From: Parachlorella kessleri
Lineage: Eukaryota > Chlorophyta > Trebouxiophyceae > Chlorellales > Chlorellaceae
NCBI GenBank assembly: GCA_001598975.1
Contig: BBXU01001769.1
Span: forward strand, 1 to 30,810
Direction: 5' to 3'
Length of the DNA: 30,810 nt
Shown here: one piece after another, positions 20,601 to 30,810 of the stretch
Layout: each line of letters begins with the position of its first letter
How positions within the stretch are numbered: position 1 is the stretch's first letter
Position numbers and translations under genes: made by a program
Notes under the pieces: generated by a model
What the model was told of the DNA's origin: nothing
Database searches by the model: none
What the model saw: only the letters and a program-made list of their open reading frames with translations

Positions 20601-23600
20601 CAGCCTCCCATCATGCACCTATTACACGCGCTTACCGGGCTGGCAGCCTGCAGCACGTCACCCTCATGGCCAGCAGGCTCAGCACTGCCAGCAACCCCTG
20701 CTGCGCCCTCGGCCCCATTGGCATAAGCAGCGGTAGCGGCTGAGGCAGCACCAGCCGCTCCCGCAGCGGACGTGGCAGCCAGGGCCCCTACGCCCAACCC
20801 CTGTCTGTGCTCTCGCAGTTGCGCCATCTCTGCCTGCACAGCGTGCAAACCTCAAGGGTTTTGGCGGTGTCACATGGGAACGACGATGCAGCTGCTGTCT
20901 GTCATCCACCTCTTAGGCCTTGCACCCCACCCCGTCACCTCCACATGCCAGTAAGAGATCGACAGATGCACCAATAACAACCCAACCGACCGGTAGCATG
21001 TCCTCTAAACGCTAGCCCCCGCAAAGAGCACAATGTGCCTCCCAGCCTCCACTAGCAGCTGCGGCCTCACCAAGGATTGGGTAGTTTCGTTCATAACAAG
21101 GTGACTGCCACCCACCTCTAGCTGTGCGACACGCCCCTCCGCCTCCGCCAGCTGCTCCTGCAGCGAGTCCGCCTCGCCAGCGGCCGCGTCAGCGGTCGCC
21201 TCCGCCAGATGCAGCCGCCGCTCCAGCTCCGCCCTCGCCGCCTCCGCCTCCCGGACCGCCTGCTGCGCCTCCTCGCCTGGCGCTGCCTGCTGCTCCTGCT
21301 GTGCCTGCTGCAGCTGTTCGAGCTGCTGCTGTGCCTGCTGAGCTTCCTCGCGTGCCTGCTGCAGCTCCTCGTCCTTCTGTTGTAGCTCCTGCTGTGCTTG
21401 CTGCTGCGCCTGCTCCAGCTGCTGCTGCAGCGCCGCGGCCGCCTCCTCATGCTGCGCAAGGTCCTGCAGCGCCCGCTGCAGCTCGGCAGCCACGTCCTGG
21501 GCCTGCAGGCGGGACATACCCGGCCAGGACTTCATACGTGCTTGTTGCATGCAAAAGCGCGGCTGGCAGGGCTTGATCAGGGCGTGATGCCTGCAAGAGG
21601 GCGGCTGGCCACCGGTGGCTGCAGCACACAGCTCGGCGGCACTGTGGACAGTGGCTTGCCTGCTTCGGATCAACAGGAGGACCCACGCAAAGCACCTCCC
21701 ATGCACAGGCGCCGTTGGAGAGGTGAGCATCCTGCCTACTAGGACCAACCGCAGCCAGCTGAAAGCCTTCGCTCAAGGTCTATCGTTCCACCACAATCAG
21801 AAACAACGCCCCCGTGCCTTAAGTACTGCCAGAAAACCACCCACGGTCCCTTGCCGCATGCTGCACCGTGCACTGGCACACCTGCGCCGCCTCTCCTGCA
21901 ACCTGCGCCCTTCCCGCTCCGTCAGACTCTCCTACAGCCTCTCCGTTCTCATCATCCCCTGGGGGCGGGGGAGGCTCCCCAAACTCGGCCATGTAGGCAT
22001 CATCACCCATCACCTGCACACACAAAGCAGGCCAGCCAGTCGGATACAAAAACGACGAAGCTCCATCAGCAGGCCATAGACACTGCGCTCAGACCTGGTG
22101 CAAGCCATCAGATTACGCGAGCGCCGGTGCGAGGCAGCTGCAGAGCCAGCAACTCCTAGGCGCCCCTAGGGCATTGCGTCGGCGGCATAAGAGGCAAAAG
22201 CGGCTGGGCACCTACATGGAGGCGTGAGAGTCTCAAGCCTCCGTGGGTCAGCGGCAGCTTTGCAACCGGGCGGAGGGACTACGACGGGCTCTGTCTACCC
22301 ATTGCCATGCGGCAAATTGTCCACCCCCTTAGACCCACCGATAGCCAGGCCCGAAGCAGGCGCCAGCCATCTTTGCCATCCCTGCCTGCATACTACCCCT
22401 TCTGCGTCCCTACCATAAGCAGACATACCAGTAGCACCACCCATCCAACCAGCCCACCTCGCGGGCGTCGTCCAGTCACAACACCATTGCCAACCCCAGA
22501 TCCACAGTTTCGTTGCCTTCTAATGTGCAAGCAACTAGTGACCCCCCCCCCCCCCACGCACACACCACAAACAACCCACCTCACACAGGCGCCCCTTCAG
22601 CTTGACCATCTCCGCCCGCGTGGCGTCCAGCTTGGCCGCCCTGTCCTCCAGCTGCTGCGCCAGCAGGGCCGCCTCCTCGCCCTTCATGGCCACCTGGTCA
22701 TGCAGGTCGGCGGCCTGGGCACGCAGCTCACGAATGAGCGCAGCAGGCGAGTCTGCAGCAGCAGCGGGTAACGTAAAGGGTGTGTGTCTTCCGAAAAATA
22801 CATGCTTGGCATCTTGCCCGAAGGCTGCGCTAGGGAGCAAGTGCCAAGCAGACTCCTGGGGCGACAGCATGCAGCAACCGGCAGGGCGCTGGCGCCCTGC
22901 TGCTGTGCCCTGGTCAGCGCAGGGGACCAAGCTGTCCGGCGGTCGCCCTCCTAAAGTCATGCACAACCCAGTGACCCAGGGGACGCCTCCTTACCCAGCA
23001 GCAAGTCCTCGTCGCCGTCCGGCTCCCCGCCGGCGCCCGCGTTGTGCGTGCTGCCGTGCGGCTGCTCAGCGCCCATGGCGGACATGCGAGAGGAGAGGCC
23101 CTCGGCGTTGGCTGCCAGCGCATCTATGCGTTTGTACAGCCGCTCCTGCTTTGGATGAACCAAGACCAGGTGGCATCAGACACAATGGATGCTGCTGGGT
23201 GCTGCAGACATCGGGAGTTTGTCAACAGCCCAGAAGGGGTGTGCACTGCAAAGGCAGGCTTCAAAGTGGTGGTCACACTGGGCCATTCATGCACTGATAC
23301 GCTGTAGCTGGCAAGCGGTGGCCGCCCGGCAGAAGGGACGAGGCGTGAGGGCATACCTTCTGCTGCTGCGCGCTGACAGCGCTGCGCTCTGCATGCTCCA
23401 GCTTCTGCTTGAGCCGGTGGATCTCACCCTGCAGGTGCGCATCATGTTCCGGTGATCAAGGAGCAACGTGACTTATCGGGACCACCGGAGAGGTTGCCCT
23501 ACTGAACTACCTGCAAACCTGGAAATGCCTGCCGGCAGCCACTGTGGCAGGCGGAATACGCAAGTACTTGACAATTTTCTCTCCCTACCAGCCATGCTGC

Positions 23601-26600
23601 TGGTTCTAATGCCTTGCCGACGCTGGGCAGTGCAAGAGACAGAAGCCCCACCTGCATGTACTTGACCTCCTCCAGGTGCATGAGCACCGGGATGGTGCCC
23701 TCGTCCTTGCCGCCTGCACACCAGGCCCGACCTCTTGCTGAAAGACTAACGACGTAGCAAGCTCAGCGACCACATGCGCCGCTGACACGCATGGGAACAA
23801 TCGCGTCTCCGGCCTCTCCCTCCAAGCTCACCACCGGTGGTGGCGTCCCTACCACGTCCCTAGTACGATCAGTACACTTCCTAGGCAAGGTGTGGTGGGC
23901 TGTTGCCACAATTTCTGGGAGACACATCACCCGTTACCCTACAGGTCACTTCACTAGAGGCGTGATATGCAACGCTGCTACAGCGGGGAGATCCTCCCCC
24001 AGTGCAGAGCCCGTGGGTACCAGGCACCCACCCACCTCCCCGCAGCTCGGCCCGTGCAACTCGCGAGGCCACCGCGCTCACGCGCGCCAACTCGTCGCGC
24101 AAGCAGCTCACTTCAACCTTGGCCTCATTCAGCGCCGCCTTGGTCAGCTGCACCCAACACACCACACACAGTCGAGTGGCGGCCTAGCCTCGCAGCATGC
24201 TGCTGCATCCACATCAGAACTAGCAGGTTCTTGGCTTTGGTCCCACAAGAGAGGTGCACTCGGCGCGTCTCTGTGCTTGGCATCTGTCGCCACCTGCTGA
24301 CCAAGCAATCTAGCCACACAGAGTGCTTCGGTTGCTGTAGATACCTTGGAAAGTACGCAGCCAAAGCCAGGCCATGTGCCCACCTGCAGCTCTGCTGTGA
24401 CGGCAGCCAGGTATTCCGAGGTGGTGGCCAGCTCCTTGACAGTCTTGGCCGCGTCTCGCTCCGCGTCTGCCACCTCCGCGTCCTTGAGCCGCTGCATCTT
24501 CTGCAGGGCCAGGCAGGGCAAGGAAGTGCACACGGGGTGAGCTGGTTGGTGGTGCGCTGTGGCACACCTGGGGAGCGACCGGTGCATGATGTGTAGACAT
24601 GCCACGCGCGCCCTGCGTGCGCAGCAGCAATGTCCCATCAGCAGGCTTCAGCAGCGCCGCGCTGAGGTAGGCCGGACGGAGACTGCCCAGCGAGGGGCTA
24701 AAAAATGCTCCCAGTAAGCAGGCCAGGGGAGCAAGCTGGGCGGACACCTGTCTCGCCACCAAGAGTGGAGTGCGCGCGGCGTGCATGCGCCCCGCAAGGG
24801 CTGAGCGCAGCAGGAGCGGTGCGTGTGCATGGAGGCACCCGCCCACGCAGTCACCCCAGCAGGTACCTGCAGCGTGGACAGGTCAGCGTGCATCTCGCTG
24901 AGCTGGCGCCGCAGGTCCGCGATGACGTTCTCCAGCTCCCGCTTGGACAGCACCGCCTCCTCCGCGGCCGCCACCTTCTTGCCCTGCCTGCGCACGGCAG
25001 CCGACACGGAGGGGACGCCGGGTGGTTATGGGTTCAAGATGTGATGCTTCCCTGGAGAAGGCAGCGCTAGGAGGCCCGAGGGAGCCACGCCGGTACAGGC
25101 CACCGCAGCAGCAAAACTGGGAAAAGGTGAGCCGGATGCCGCTTGGTTAACCGGGGCAGGGACGCTGCTGGGGCATGCTGTGCGCAGGCTCCCCAGCGTG
25201 GCCATTCTGGCAGCTGCACTGGGCTAATATTCAACGCCGGCAAGACAACCTGCAACGCTGGTAGGACCATGGTCCTTAGCAGCAGCACTAAGCCTTGATT
25301 GCCAGCTGCTGCTACATACGCCCTTGTTTGCAACAGCGCCTCAGGCTGAGCCCAGCCCACCCACACGGCCGCCCCCCAACATTGACACATGCGCACACAC
25401 GCACGCCTGCACACGCAAAACAAGCCCATGATGCGCACCTGGCCAGCTCCTTCTCCTTGGCTCGTATGACGTTGTAGCAGGCCTTGTTGTCGTCCGCCAG
25501 CTGCTGGTTCTCCTGGCGCAGCTCAGCCAGCTGGTTCTCCAGGCGAGCAATGTCCAACGAGGAGCCTGCAGGGCGGCGAGGATGCCAGTGTGATGTGGGC
25601 ACGCTGAACAGCGCACGACCACCTAGAGAGACTCTTCAAGTGCAGGTCAACCTGAGCTCTAATGGATCTTTGCTGGCAGCCCCTTCTTGTCAACATCTGC
25701 TGGGGTAAGGAAGCTAGAAAGCCAAGGTCGGACAGTGTTTGACAGAAGCTGTTGTGCAGCCAAGCTTTGAGAGCAAGGCTGCAGTGATTCAGTGATAGGA
25801 AGCGGGCAGCAGCCCTGTAAGGCTGTTCTCAAGGCGTGGCATGCCCCCCACGTCATTCACTAATGGAAGGGGCCGCTGTCCATGGCAGTAGATCATCACG
25901 CAGTCCTGAAGCTGAACAAGCCTCAGAGACCCATTCCTGCACGCTGCGCTGCAGAGCACAGCTGTCCTGCACTGCTGCTTCCAAGCCCCTTCGCTCATGC
26001 CGCCGCACCAGCAGCTCAAAGGCCCTCCACTGGCACACGGCACCTGGCCCCCCGGTACCTCTCGTCACCAACTCGGACGACAGCGGCCTAGCTAGGGCCT
26101 GCGTCCACCTCCTCCCTTGACTACCCCACGCTGCCCATGCAGCCAGCCGGGGAACCCACCAGATTCCCTGGGGATCTGGGCCACCACCTCGTTCAGGCGG
26201 TCCGCCTCCCTCAGCGCCGTGTCCACCTCTTGCCGGTACGCGTCGCGCTCCGCCTCCGTCTTTGCCAGGCTCTTCTTCAGGGACAGGACGTCCCCTGCAG
26301 TAGAAAGGGGCAGCTGCGTATGTTCCCCTGACTCCCCTGCTCCGGCTTGTTGCACTCGCGACCCTGAGCACCTTGCCCCCATTACTCTCAAACCAGCTGG
26401 CGGCCCTCGGCGCCCACCAACAGGCTGGCGGCATGCCCAGCGCTTTGTCCGCGGTCAGGCAGTCCATTTTCATAGCAGGCACACAGCGTTGCTGGCCTTC
26501 CTGCTGCCACGTGTCAGCAATGGTTGGCAGCGGTGTCGCTGTGGTGACGCGCGCTATTAACTTGTCCACACCACACCCACCCCCAGGGAGCAAGCAAGCA

Positions 26601-27659
26601 GCCTGTGCTTCGCCACCACCAGCTGGCCCCTGACATTCTCCCGGCACAGGCGCCCTTGTTGGGGCCTCCCACCCTATGCAAAAGTGCCCGGGGAAAGTGC
26701 CGGCCCTGGGCCCACTCACCCTCCAGGCCCAGCAGCCGGTCCTTGGCTGCCGCCAGCTGGCCGTCCGCCTTCTCCAGCGCCCTGTCCTTAGTCAGCATGG
26801 CGCTCTTCAGCGTGCGCACCTCCACCATCGCCTCCTCCAGCTCCCGGTCCTTGGACCGCAGCTCGTTGCGCAGCCTGGGGCGCGGGGGTAGGGCAGGGGC
26901 GCGGGGACCGCGTGACTGGTGCACCGTACAAGGGCTGCACACCGCTTCACCTACCAAGCTTAAAGGACCGGTGGTGCTCTGCTTTCTTCGTGTTGTGAAA
27001 GTGAAAGTGAAAGTGAAAGCACCCCGCTAATACCGCGCCGCGCCCGGAGGTGGGCGGGGAATGCAGGGCGGGTGGCCCCTGGGTGGTGGCGCCCCACAGA
27101 ATCCCACCCCCAAACCTTGTCGGTTTCAGGGTGAAGCAGGGCAAGCCCAACAACTGCGGGGGTTGCGGTGTGCTTGCTGAGGTGGTTGGCCAGGCGACTG
27201 ACAGGCCACCTGACTGCTGGAAGTAGACATCACAGCTTTGCGGCTGCACAAGCCACTTACAGTCCTGGCTGCCTCCCGTTCCCAGCCCTGACACAACCCT
27301 GACACAACGAGCTTGCTGCCACAGCAGCCTCCGTGCCAGGCGCCCCCCACACTTGGGCGATCACCCAAGCCTCATCTCACGTCAAACACTCCAGATAGGC
27401 AGCTACCTGCGTCGCCACGCACCTTGTGGTTTCGTACAGCATGCTGCTGTCCTCCCATGTGGCCGCGCCTGGGCTGGCGGTGCGCTGAGCGCTGCCCGCA
27501 GAGGAGCGCCTATTGGTCCTGAGAAAGTTCAACATATGCATTTCTGGCTGCCTTCGAGCTTTGGGTTGCTCTGGCTGCATTCTGTTCCACGCATAACACT
27601 CACCCTCCGCTCGTGGTTCGGCCAAGGCGGCTCGTTCCTGCTGGGCTTGGAGTAGCCAT
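17601..27659 (-). CDS. MAP70-family microtubule-associated coiled-coil protein
   Basis: There are 21 exons: 27659-27604, 27518-27423, 26874-26720, 26294-26160, 25565-25439, 24987-24867, 24500-24384, 24147-24036, 23713-23652, 23428-23357, 23145-22995, 22752-22580, 22013-21882, 21502-21116, 20833-20636, 20364-20265, 19988-19720, 19465-19343, 18938-18789, 18141-18093 and 17767-17601. Every junction is GT-AG and in phase, giving 983 aa. Residues 1-50 are Ser/Thr/Arg-rich and probably disordered. Residues about 50-390 match plant MAP70: LRNELRSKDRELEEA, LENQLAELRQENQQLADDNK, CLRDELARVSAVASRVA, VLMHLEEVKYMQGEIHRLKQKL, ERLYKRI. MAP70 binds cortical microtubules in plants. The remaining ~580 residues are an unusual extension: a coil (402-459), an acidic/proline segment (460-503), a Gln/Glu/Ala coil (504-632), an Ala/Gly linker, a Ser/Asp acidic patch (EDSDSDGD), more coils and a basic tail ending in TVEENVLSS. 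Middle and tail function are unknown. Confidence 0.85.
18629..18667 (+). repeat. Interstitial telomere-like repeat
   Basis: CTAGGGTTAGGGTTAG is followed by GGGTTTAGGG within 25 bp. It mixes TTAGGG with the plant and green-algal TTTAGGG unit. It lies in the MAP70-like intron between exons 19 and 20. Confidence 0.75.
20552..20684. repeat. Tandem duplication covering an exon end and splice donor
   Basis: Two 51-bp copies, 20634-20684 and 20552-20602, are identical at 48 positions and offset by 82 bp. The first contains the 3' end of MAP70-like exon 15 with its GT donor; the second lies in the intron and keeps a GT at the matching place. Confidence 0.88.
22542..22555. repeat. Poly-C homopolymer
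   Basis: An uninterrupted run of about 14 C lies in the MAP70-like intron between exons 12 and 13. Its length may be unreliable in the assembly. Confidence 0.8.
26995..27018. repeat. (GTGAAA)4 hexamer repeat
   Basis: Four perfect tandem GTGAAA units lie in the MAP70-like intron between exons 2 and 3. The transcript carries the pyrimidine-rich complement. Confidence 0.9.
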
Positions 27660-27965
27660 GGTAATAAGAAGAACTTCGCCTTGTGCTCAGTTCGTGTTTG
27701 TGCACCAGCTTGGGAAAGAGATCACGCAGCTGCCAAAAACTGTCATGGCGGCACCATTAGGCTCCCCTGAATCCCAGCTGTGAGAGCTGAGTTGCTGTCC
27801 TAGGCTCGACAGCAGTTTGCCAGGGAGTTGATTGAACCACCTCCTACCCGCCACGTCCACCCCCGTGGTACTAATGGTGTAGTCACTAGACTGGGGTAGC
27901 AGGTCAAATCCGAAGAAGTCTAACATCCAGGCCAAGATCTGGCCAGATCTGTATCGGAGAGTACT
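27660..27965. promoter_or_regulatory. Shared upstream region of MAP70-like and SNF5 genes
   Basis: These 306 bp lie between two divergent start codons. A perfect 16-bp palindrome sits at 27935-27950, close to the SNF5 start. Confidence 0.55.
27935..27950. promoter_or_regulatory. Perfect 16-bp palindrome AGATCTGGCCAGATCT
   Basis: The sequence equals its own reverse complement over 16 bases: AGATCT half-sites around GGCC. It ends 15 bp before the SNF5 start codon. It may be a dimeric transcription-factor site; this role is inferred only from symmetry and position. Confidence 0.5.
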
Positions 27966-30810
27966 ATGGGGAACAAGGGGCAGCAGGAGGACGACTTGGT
28001 CCCGATACGCCTGCGCATGACCCTGGGCGACAGACCTGTAGTGGATACCTTCCTATGGGACAGGAACCACGGCCTCGACCGGGTCGAAGCCTTTTCAGAG
28101 GGCTTCTGTCGCGATATGGGTATCCCTACTAGCCTGGGCCCTGTGCTGGTAAAGGAGATCCAGCGTCAGCTGAAGACCTGGGAAGCCAAGGCCCACCTGC
28201 GCGAGCCTGATCAAGGGGCCGAAAGGCTAGAGATTATCAGGTACGGGCGGTCATGCAACCCTCGGGAGCCTGTAGACATCCTTTGCATTGCCATCGAAGA
28301 CCCCTTGGATGTTTGGACATTACAGCTAAAGGCGGGTCTATACACGTACAACCGTCGCACCAGGACGGTCGGAGAGGCGGGGGAGGCCACTGCGTCTAGG
28401 GCCCCTTGCCAAGCACTGGATGTCCAGATCAGTGGGCGCGTACTCACTTTGAAAACACAGTACAGTAGTAGTGGGGCCGAACTTAAGCAAACTGTGAGCT
28501 TGGCAGAGTGCCGGGGCCAGCACCAGCCTGTGAGACTAGTTGTCGCCGTGCTCTGGCGCTTGGCATCTGTTGCACACGGACATCTAGTCTGTGGCCTCCC
28601 CCTTCTGGGTAGGAAGGAAGCCGCCCTCCTCCTTGTCACAACCACCGCAGGCGTTTGCCACCCTCCCCAGCACTTACCCCGGTGCTACTTTGCTGCTCCC
28701 ATCTTACCTCTCTGCCTCCCCAGCCGTGCATGTGCAGGCTGGATTTTGCTGTGGGGGTCACGCGGCTCACTGACCAGTTTGTGTGGGACGTCAACAACCC
28801 CAGCGCCAGCCCGGAGCTGTTTGCAGCGCAGCTTGCCCGGGATGTGGGGCTGGAGGGGACCCTGGCGGTGGAGGTGGCGTGCAAGCTTCGAGAGCAGGTG
28901 GGGCGCAGCGCAGCGTGCATTGCAGGCAAAGCGCCCCTGCATGCAATGCATGCAGTCGTGGGGTCTGCGCTTGGCTTTGGTTTTGGGACATGTCAGCAGG
29001 CACTGGCTTAGGTATTGGTGGACACTGTGTGTACTGGGAGGTTGGGTATCAGGAGGGGGTCTCTGTGGGCGGGCCTACCCTACGTCCCTGGTGTATCTTA
29101 TCCTGCCGCGGTCCACAGGTTGGGCCCCAGGCTGCGGGAGCTGGTTGACATGGTGGGTTGTGCCTGGCGTGGTTCAGGGGAGGTGCCCCCGCCTACATGC
29201 CCCGCCCGTACAGTCTGCCACGCTCCCCTGGCTTGGCCTCGTTTGTTCGTTCCCTGATGTCTCTGGTGTGTGCCCCCCGGGCCCCGTGCAGCTTCTACAG
29301 AAGCGGCGGCAGCCACCCAGCCACAGCAGCTCGGCCGCAGCGCTCAGCGCCCTGCCGGCGACCCCCAAGGAGGAGGCGCCCAGCAGGGCGGGGCGCAGCA
29401 GCAAGCGCAGCAGGGGTGGCCAGCTGTGGGGGGAAGGCGCTGGCGTCGCTGGTGGTGTCGAGCCAGCAGCGGCGGCGGCGGCGGCAGCAGCAGGAGACCC
29501 GGAGAACCCGGGCCTGCAAGGGGCCAGGTGAGGTGATGGCGGCAGCAGCGGCGGCCTGCTGGTGCCTGTACCTGTAGACCGGGGTGGGGTTTGCCTTTTG
29601 GATGTGGGTGGTAGTGGGCTGCACGGCTGGGGCCCTGCACGGATGGATGGGTGGGTGGGTGGGTTTCCCTAGCTACATGGAGCGCGGATGGGTTGCGGAC
29701 AGCGGCCCGCAGCCTTGCCCCTGCTGCCGGGCGCCTGCTTGGGAGCAGGAAGGACTGCTAGAAACGGACGGTGTAGCGCCTGTTGCGTTCCTGGCAGTGC
29801 CTGCCCTGCACTGGCCCGCTAGGGTGGTGCCTTGGAACACTTTCTTCACTTGGCCCAGGTGCAAGGCGGTCCGGATGGGGCTCACTGCACATGCAAGCCC
29901 TGTTCCCTCCGCCTCCCAGCCCCCGTTGCTGTAACGTTGCCCACCCGCCTGCCGTGCAGCCTGGTGCGGCCAGCCGACGAGGCCATGCTGTGGGGCCCTC
30001 ATGTGCGGGTGATGGCCAGCGATGAGGCTCTGCGCTACTCAATGGAGGCCGCACAGAAAGCCGCGGAGGAGGAGGCAGCGGCTGCTCGCGCTTGCGCCGC
30101 GTCTGCTGCGGCGGGGGCGGGGGGACCCTCGGGTTCCCCAGGGGGGGCTGGCGGCAGCAGTGGGGCTGGGGGCAGCGGTGATGGGGACCCTCAGCCCAAG
30201 AGTGAGGTGGGTGGCGGGAGCAAGAGTGATGGCCCAGACGGTCCTTCCCGTGGCTTCACACCTGGTTGGCGTGGAGGTCGGGGAGCAAGCTGGAAATGGG
30301 TGCCCTGGGTGTGAGGGACAAGTGGGTGCAAGGCAGTGCCAGGCCCTGCTTGCGTGCTTGTTTGCTTGCCTCCCTCCATGTCCCTGCCCAGCCCTCCGTC
30401 ATGTTGTCCCAGCTGGATGGTTGGGTGCCTTTCTGCATGCACCACCCATATCGCCACGCTCCCTGGTAGTTCTGAGCCTAGCGCGGCCAATCTTCTTCGT
30501 CGCCTTGGGCGACGGGCCTGACCCAACGATGCTAACTAATGGTCTTCTTCAGGGCCCTTTGAGCCCGGCTCCCACAGCCGAGGGCGAGATCAGCGTGCGG
30601 CAGCTGCGCCCCCGCCGCACGGCGCGCCTCACCGAGCTCATGCTGGCGCTGGACAGCCCCCGGGCGCACAGCGCGGCACAGCAACAGCCCAGCGCCAGCG
30701 GCGGCGGCGGCGCCGGCGCCAGCAGCGGCCTCGCGCGCACCACGACCGCGGACCACCTGCTGCTGGCGGGGCATGGCAAGGCGCCCAAGGCACTCGCGGC
30801 GGCTCACCAA
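27966..30810 (+). CDS. SNF5/SMARCB1-type SWI/SNF subunit, 3' end missing
   Basis: This is a core subunit of SWI/SNF chromatin-remodelling complexes (BSH in plants, INI1 in animals). Exons 27966-28240, 28738-28897, 29292-29527, 29960-30206 and 30553 onward join in phase (2, 0, 2, 0), and the last exon runs off the window. Repeat 1 reads DDLVPIRLRMTLGDRPVVDTF, FCRDMGIPTSL and VLVKEIQRQLKTW. Repeat 2 reads RLDFAVGVTRLTDQFVWDVN, LARDVGLEGTLAVEVA and CKLREQL. These are the two SNF5 repeats, with an intron between them. The start gives a nine-residue leader, shorter than in plant BSH; an in-frame TAA about 45 bp upstream supports it. After the repeats comes a basic, Ser/Ala/Gly-rich region (KRRQ, SSKRSRG), then ADEAMLWGPHVRVMASDEAL, then low-complexity sequence, which I cannot match to known SNF5 tails. 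Family assignment is very secure; exons 4 and 5 are probable. Confidence 0.88.

Noticed and set aside
21124..21576. Ala/Pro-rich open frame on the plus strand
   Set aside because: Antisense shadow of the Gln/Glu-rich MAP70-like exon 14; GC-rich repeats suppress stop codons on both strands.
25853..26719. 288-codon open frame on the minus strand
   Set aside because: It reads through MAP70-like exon 4 in the wrong frame and through both flanking introns.
1..30810. CRISPR arrays, insertion sequences, viral genes or transposon genes
   Set aside because: No regularly spaced repeats, transposase or polymerase motifs, or terminal inverted repeats with target duplications were seen; all repeats are short and local.

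Overview
This is a nuclear window from a GC-rich green alga (Chlorophyta). The evidence is many short GT-AG introns, alanine- and glutamine-rich low-complexity exons, candidate TGTAA poly(A) signals, a TTTAGGG-type telomere-like repeat, and gene families shared with plants (MAP70, BSH/SNF5, a probable chloroplast-targeted small membrane protein). Nothing bacterial, organellar or viral is visible. Annotating it means splicing exons by hand. I accepted an exon chain only where donor, acceptor and reading phase all agree and the joined protein makes sense.

I resolve eight protein genes. In order: an AP endonuclease (minus, its 3' end lies off the left edge); RPB4 of RNA polymerase II (plus, with a 17-nt microexon); a mitochondrial-type ribosomal protein uL30 (minus); a 114-aa probable chloroplast single-span membrane protein (plus); a tristetraprolin-type tandem CCCH zinc-finger protein (minus); an ANKRD13-like ankyrin/GPCR-chaperone protein (minus, about 14 exons, one GC-AG intron); a 983-aa MAP70-family microtubule-associated coiled-coil protein (minus, 21 exons over 10 kb); and SNF5/SMARCB1 (plus, running off the right edge).

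The genes form three head-to-head pairs with compact shared upstream regions: AP endonuclease/RPB4 (385 bp), uL30/small membrane protein (298 bp) and MAP70/SNF5 (306 bp, holding a perfect 16-bp palindrome). CCCH, ANKRD13-like and MAP70 form a co-oriented run of three on the minus strand. This is a chromosomal neighbourhood, not an operon. The products act in DNA repair, transcription, translation, mRNA decay, membrane-protein handling, the cytoskeleton and chromatin remodelling.

The most notable observations are: an RLPIF motif in the C-terminal tail of the CCCH protein that matches the CNOT1-binding motif of animal tristetraprolin; a presequence exon spliced to the AP endonuclease so that the junction itself creates an ATG in front of a basic nuclear-type N-terminus; a long C-terminal extension on MAP70 with a tandem duplication across one of its splice donors; and a possible poison microexon in SNF5. 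Stretches 4989-6929, 9612-10465 and 16534-17600 hold no gene I can support.
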